A stretch of 20,092 nt of DNA, from the NCBI GenBank assembly GCA_000787465.1, contig JSYX01000618.1, forward strand, positions 1 through 20,092. The letters run 5' to 3'. The notes under the pieces are model-generated. The model did no database searches and was not told where the DNA came from. It saw only the letters and a program-made list of their open reading frames with translations. The translations under genes were made by a program, and so were the position numbers. This DNA is from Thermomucor indicae-seudaticae. Its lineage: Eukaryota > Mucoromycota > Mucoromycetes > Mucorales > Lichtheimiaceae. Shown one piece after another: positions 19,753 through 20,092 of this stretch (its first letter is position 1; the number at the start of each line of letters is the position of its first letter).

Positions 19753-20092
19753 ATGAAGTTCAACACGATCGTCCATGGCTTGGTGATGGCTGGTGCCGTC
19801 TTCTCCTCTGTCTCTGCCCGTCCTATCAAAGTCGACACTGGTGTCGCAAGCGCACAAGCAAACTCAAACCCAATCAACAACGCTGTTCGTCTCACTACCG
19901 GCGTCGCCCCCAATGGTCTCGCCTCTGTCAAGCGCTCTCCTGCTGGCGAAAACGTTGGTCCTGCTAATGTTGACGTCCAGGGTCTTGGCCAAACCCTCGG
20001 CAACACCTTGAACGCTGTTGATGGCACTGTTACTTCCCTTGTTGGTTCCCAGTCCGTCGGCAACACCCTTGGCACTGTTACTTCCCTTGTTG
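19753..20092 (+). CDS. Secreted repeat protein with signal peptide and Kex2-type site (5' part)
   Basis: A frame of 113 codons plus one base opens at ATG 19753 and runs off the window. The N-terminus is a typical signal peptide: MKFN, a hydrophobic stretch to about residue 20, then small residues (VSA before RP, likely cut near 22). A Lys-Arg pair at 60-61 (SVKR-SP) is a likely Kex2/furin-type maturation site, which would make 23-61 a propeptide. The following sequence is Gly/Asn/Thr/Val-rich and repetitive (GNTL, GTVTSLV). There is no cysteine in the visible part. Codon choice (AAC, GTC, ACC, GGC, CTC) suggests high expression. I do not recognise the family; a cell-wall or surface-associated secreted protein is a guess. 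The start is supported by the TATA box and the signal peptide. Confidence 0.75.
   Translation, partial: MKFNTIVHGLVMAGAVFSSVSARPIKVDTGVASAQANSNPINNAVRLTTGVAPNGLASVKRSPAGENVGPANVDVQGLGQTLGNTLNAVDGTVTSLVGSQSVGNTLGTVTSLV
20023..20092 (+). repeat. 22-bp perfect direct repeat, period 48 bp, in the secreted-protein gene
   Basis: A 22-bp unit beginning GGCACTGTTACTTCC is at 20023-20044 and again at 20071-20092. The second copy ends exactly at the window edge. It encodes the recurring GTVTSLV peptide at a 16-residue period. A related GGCAACACC unit recurs at 19999 and 20059 (60-bp offset), so unit lengths differ. More copies may follow. Confidence 0.85.

Noticed and set aside
19731..20075. A 114-codon minus-strand open frame
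   Set aside because: It is antisense to the secreted-protein gene, which has a TATA box, signal peptide and in-frame repeats.

Overview
The window looks like nuclear DNA of an early-diverging filamentous fungus, most likely Mucoromycota (a Mucorales-type genome). The protein-coding genes are broken by many short GT-AG introns (mostly 55-89 nt, standard GTAAGT/GTATGT donors). The gene content is fungal: Zn2Cys6 and TEA transcription factors, biotin-protein ligase with an amidotransferase-like N-terminus, an Ett1-like protein and a Dma-type FHA-RING ligase. The species call is inference. I see no CRISPR, rRNA or tRNA. Most real genes are spliced, so I rebuilt them by matching exon frames and family motifs on both strands.

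Layout. 1-434 (-): 5' part of a FAR1-domain gene, probably a MULE-type transposase, running off the window. It is followed at 481-601 by a four-copy 15-bp motif array that may be the element's subterminal repeats. About 640-2463 holds no convincing gene. 2464-3894 (+): three-exon transcription factor with two complete Zn2Cys6 clusters in tandem. 4727-5740 (+): VTI1 SNARE, six exons. 5897-6326 (-): small RRM protein. 6536-9386 (-): type II membrane M13 (neprilysin/ECE-like) metallopeptidase, six exons. 9500-10934 (-): ETT1-like gene, five exons. 11374-13620 (+): BPL1, five exons, divergent from ETT1. 13899-15140 (+): TEA-domain factor with a C-terminal half resembling the TEAD YAP-binding domain. 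15895-18106 (-): FHA-RING E3 ligase of the Dma1/Dma2 (CHFR/RNF8-like) type. About 18107-19752 is a long intergenic region with a stress-element-like cluster and a TATA box. 19753-20092 (+): start of a secreted, repeat-containing protein, cut by the window edge.

How the genes fit together. This is ordinary, gene-dense euchromatin carrying largely housekeeping functions: vesicle fusion (VTI1), translation termination (ETT1), carboxylase biotinylation (BPL1) and cell-cycle ubiquitylation (DMA-type). Two transcription factors and one secreted protein accompany them, with a transposon at the left edge. ETT1, M13 and the RRM gene are co-oriented and closely packed, and ETT1/BPL1 share a divergent promoter. 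I do not see a new multigene system. The most interesting items are the tandem zinc-cluster protein, the TEAD-like fungal factor, the motif array beside the FAR1 gene, a possible mitochondrial extension on BPL1, a dileucine signal on the M13 protease, and the promoter palindrome.
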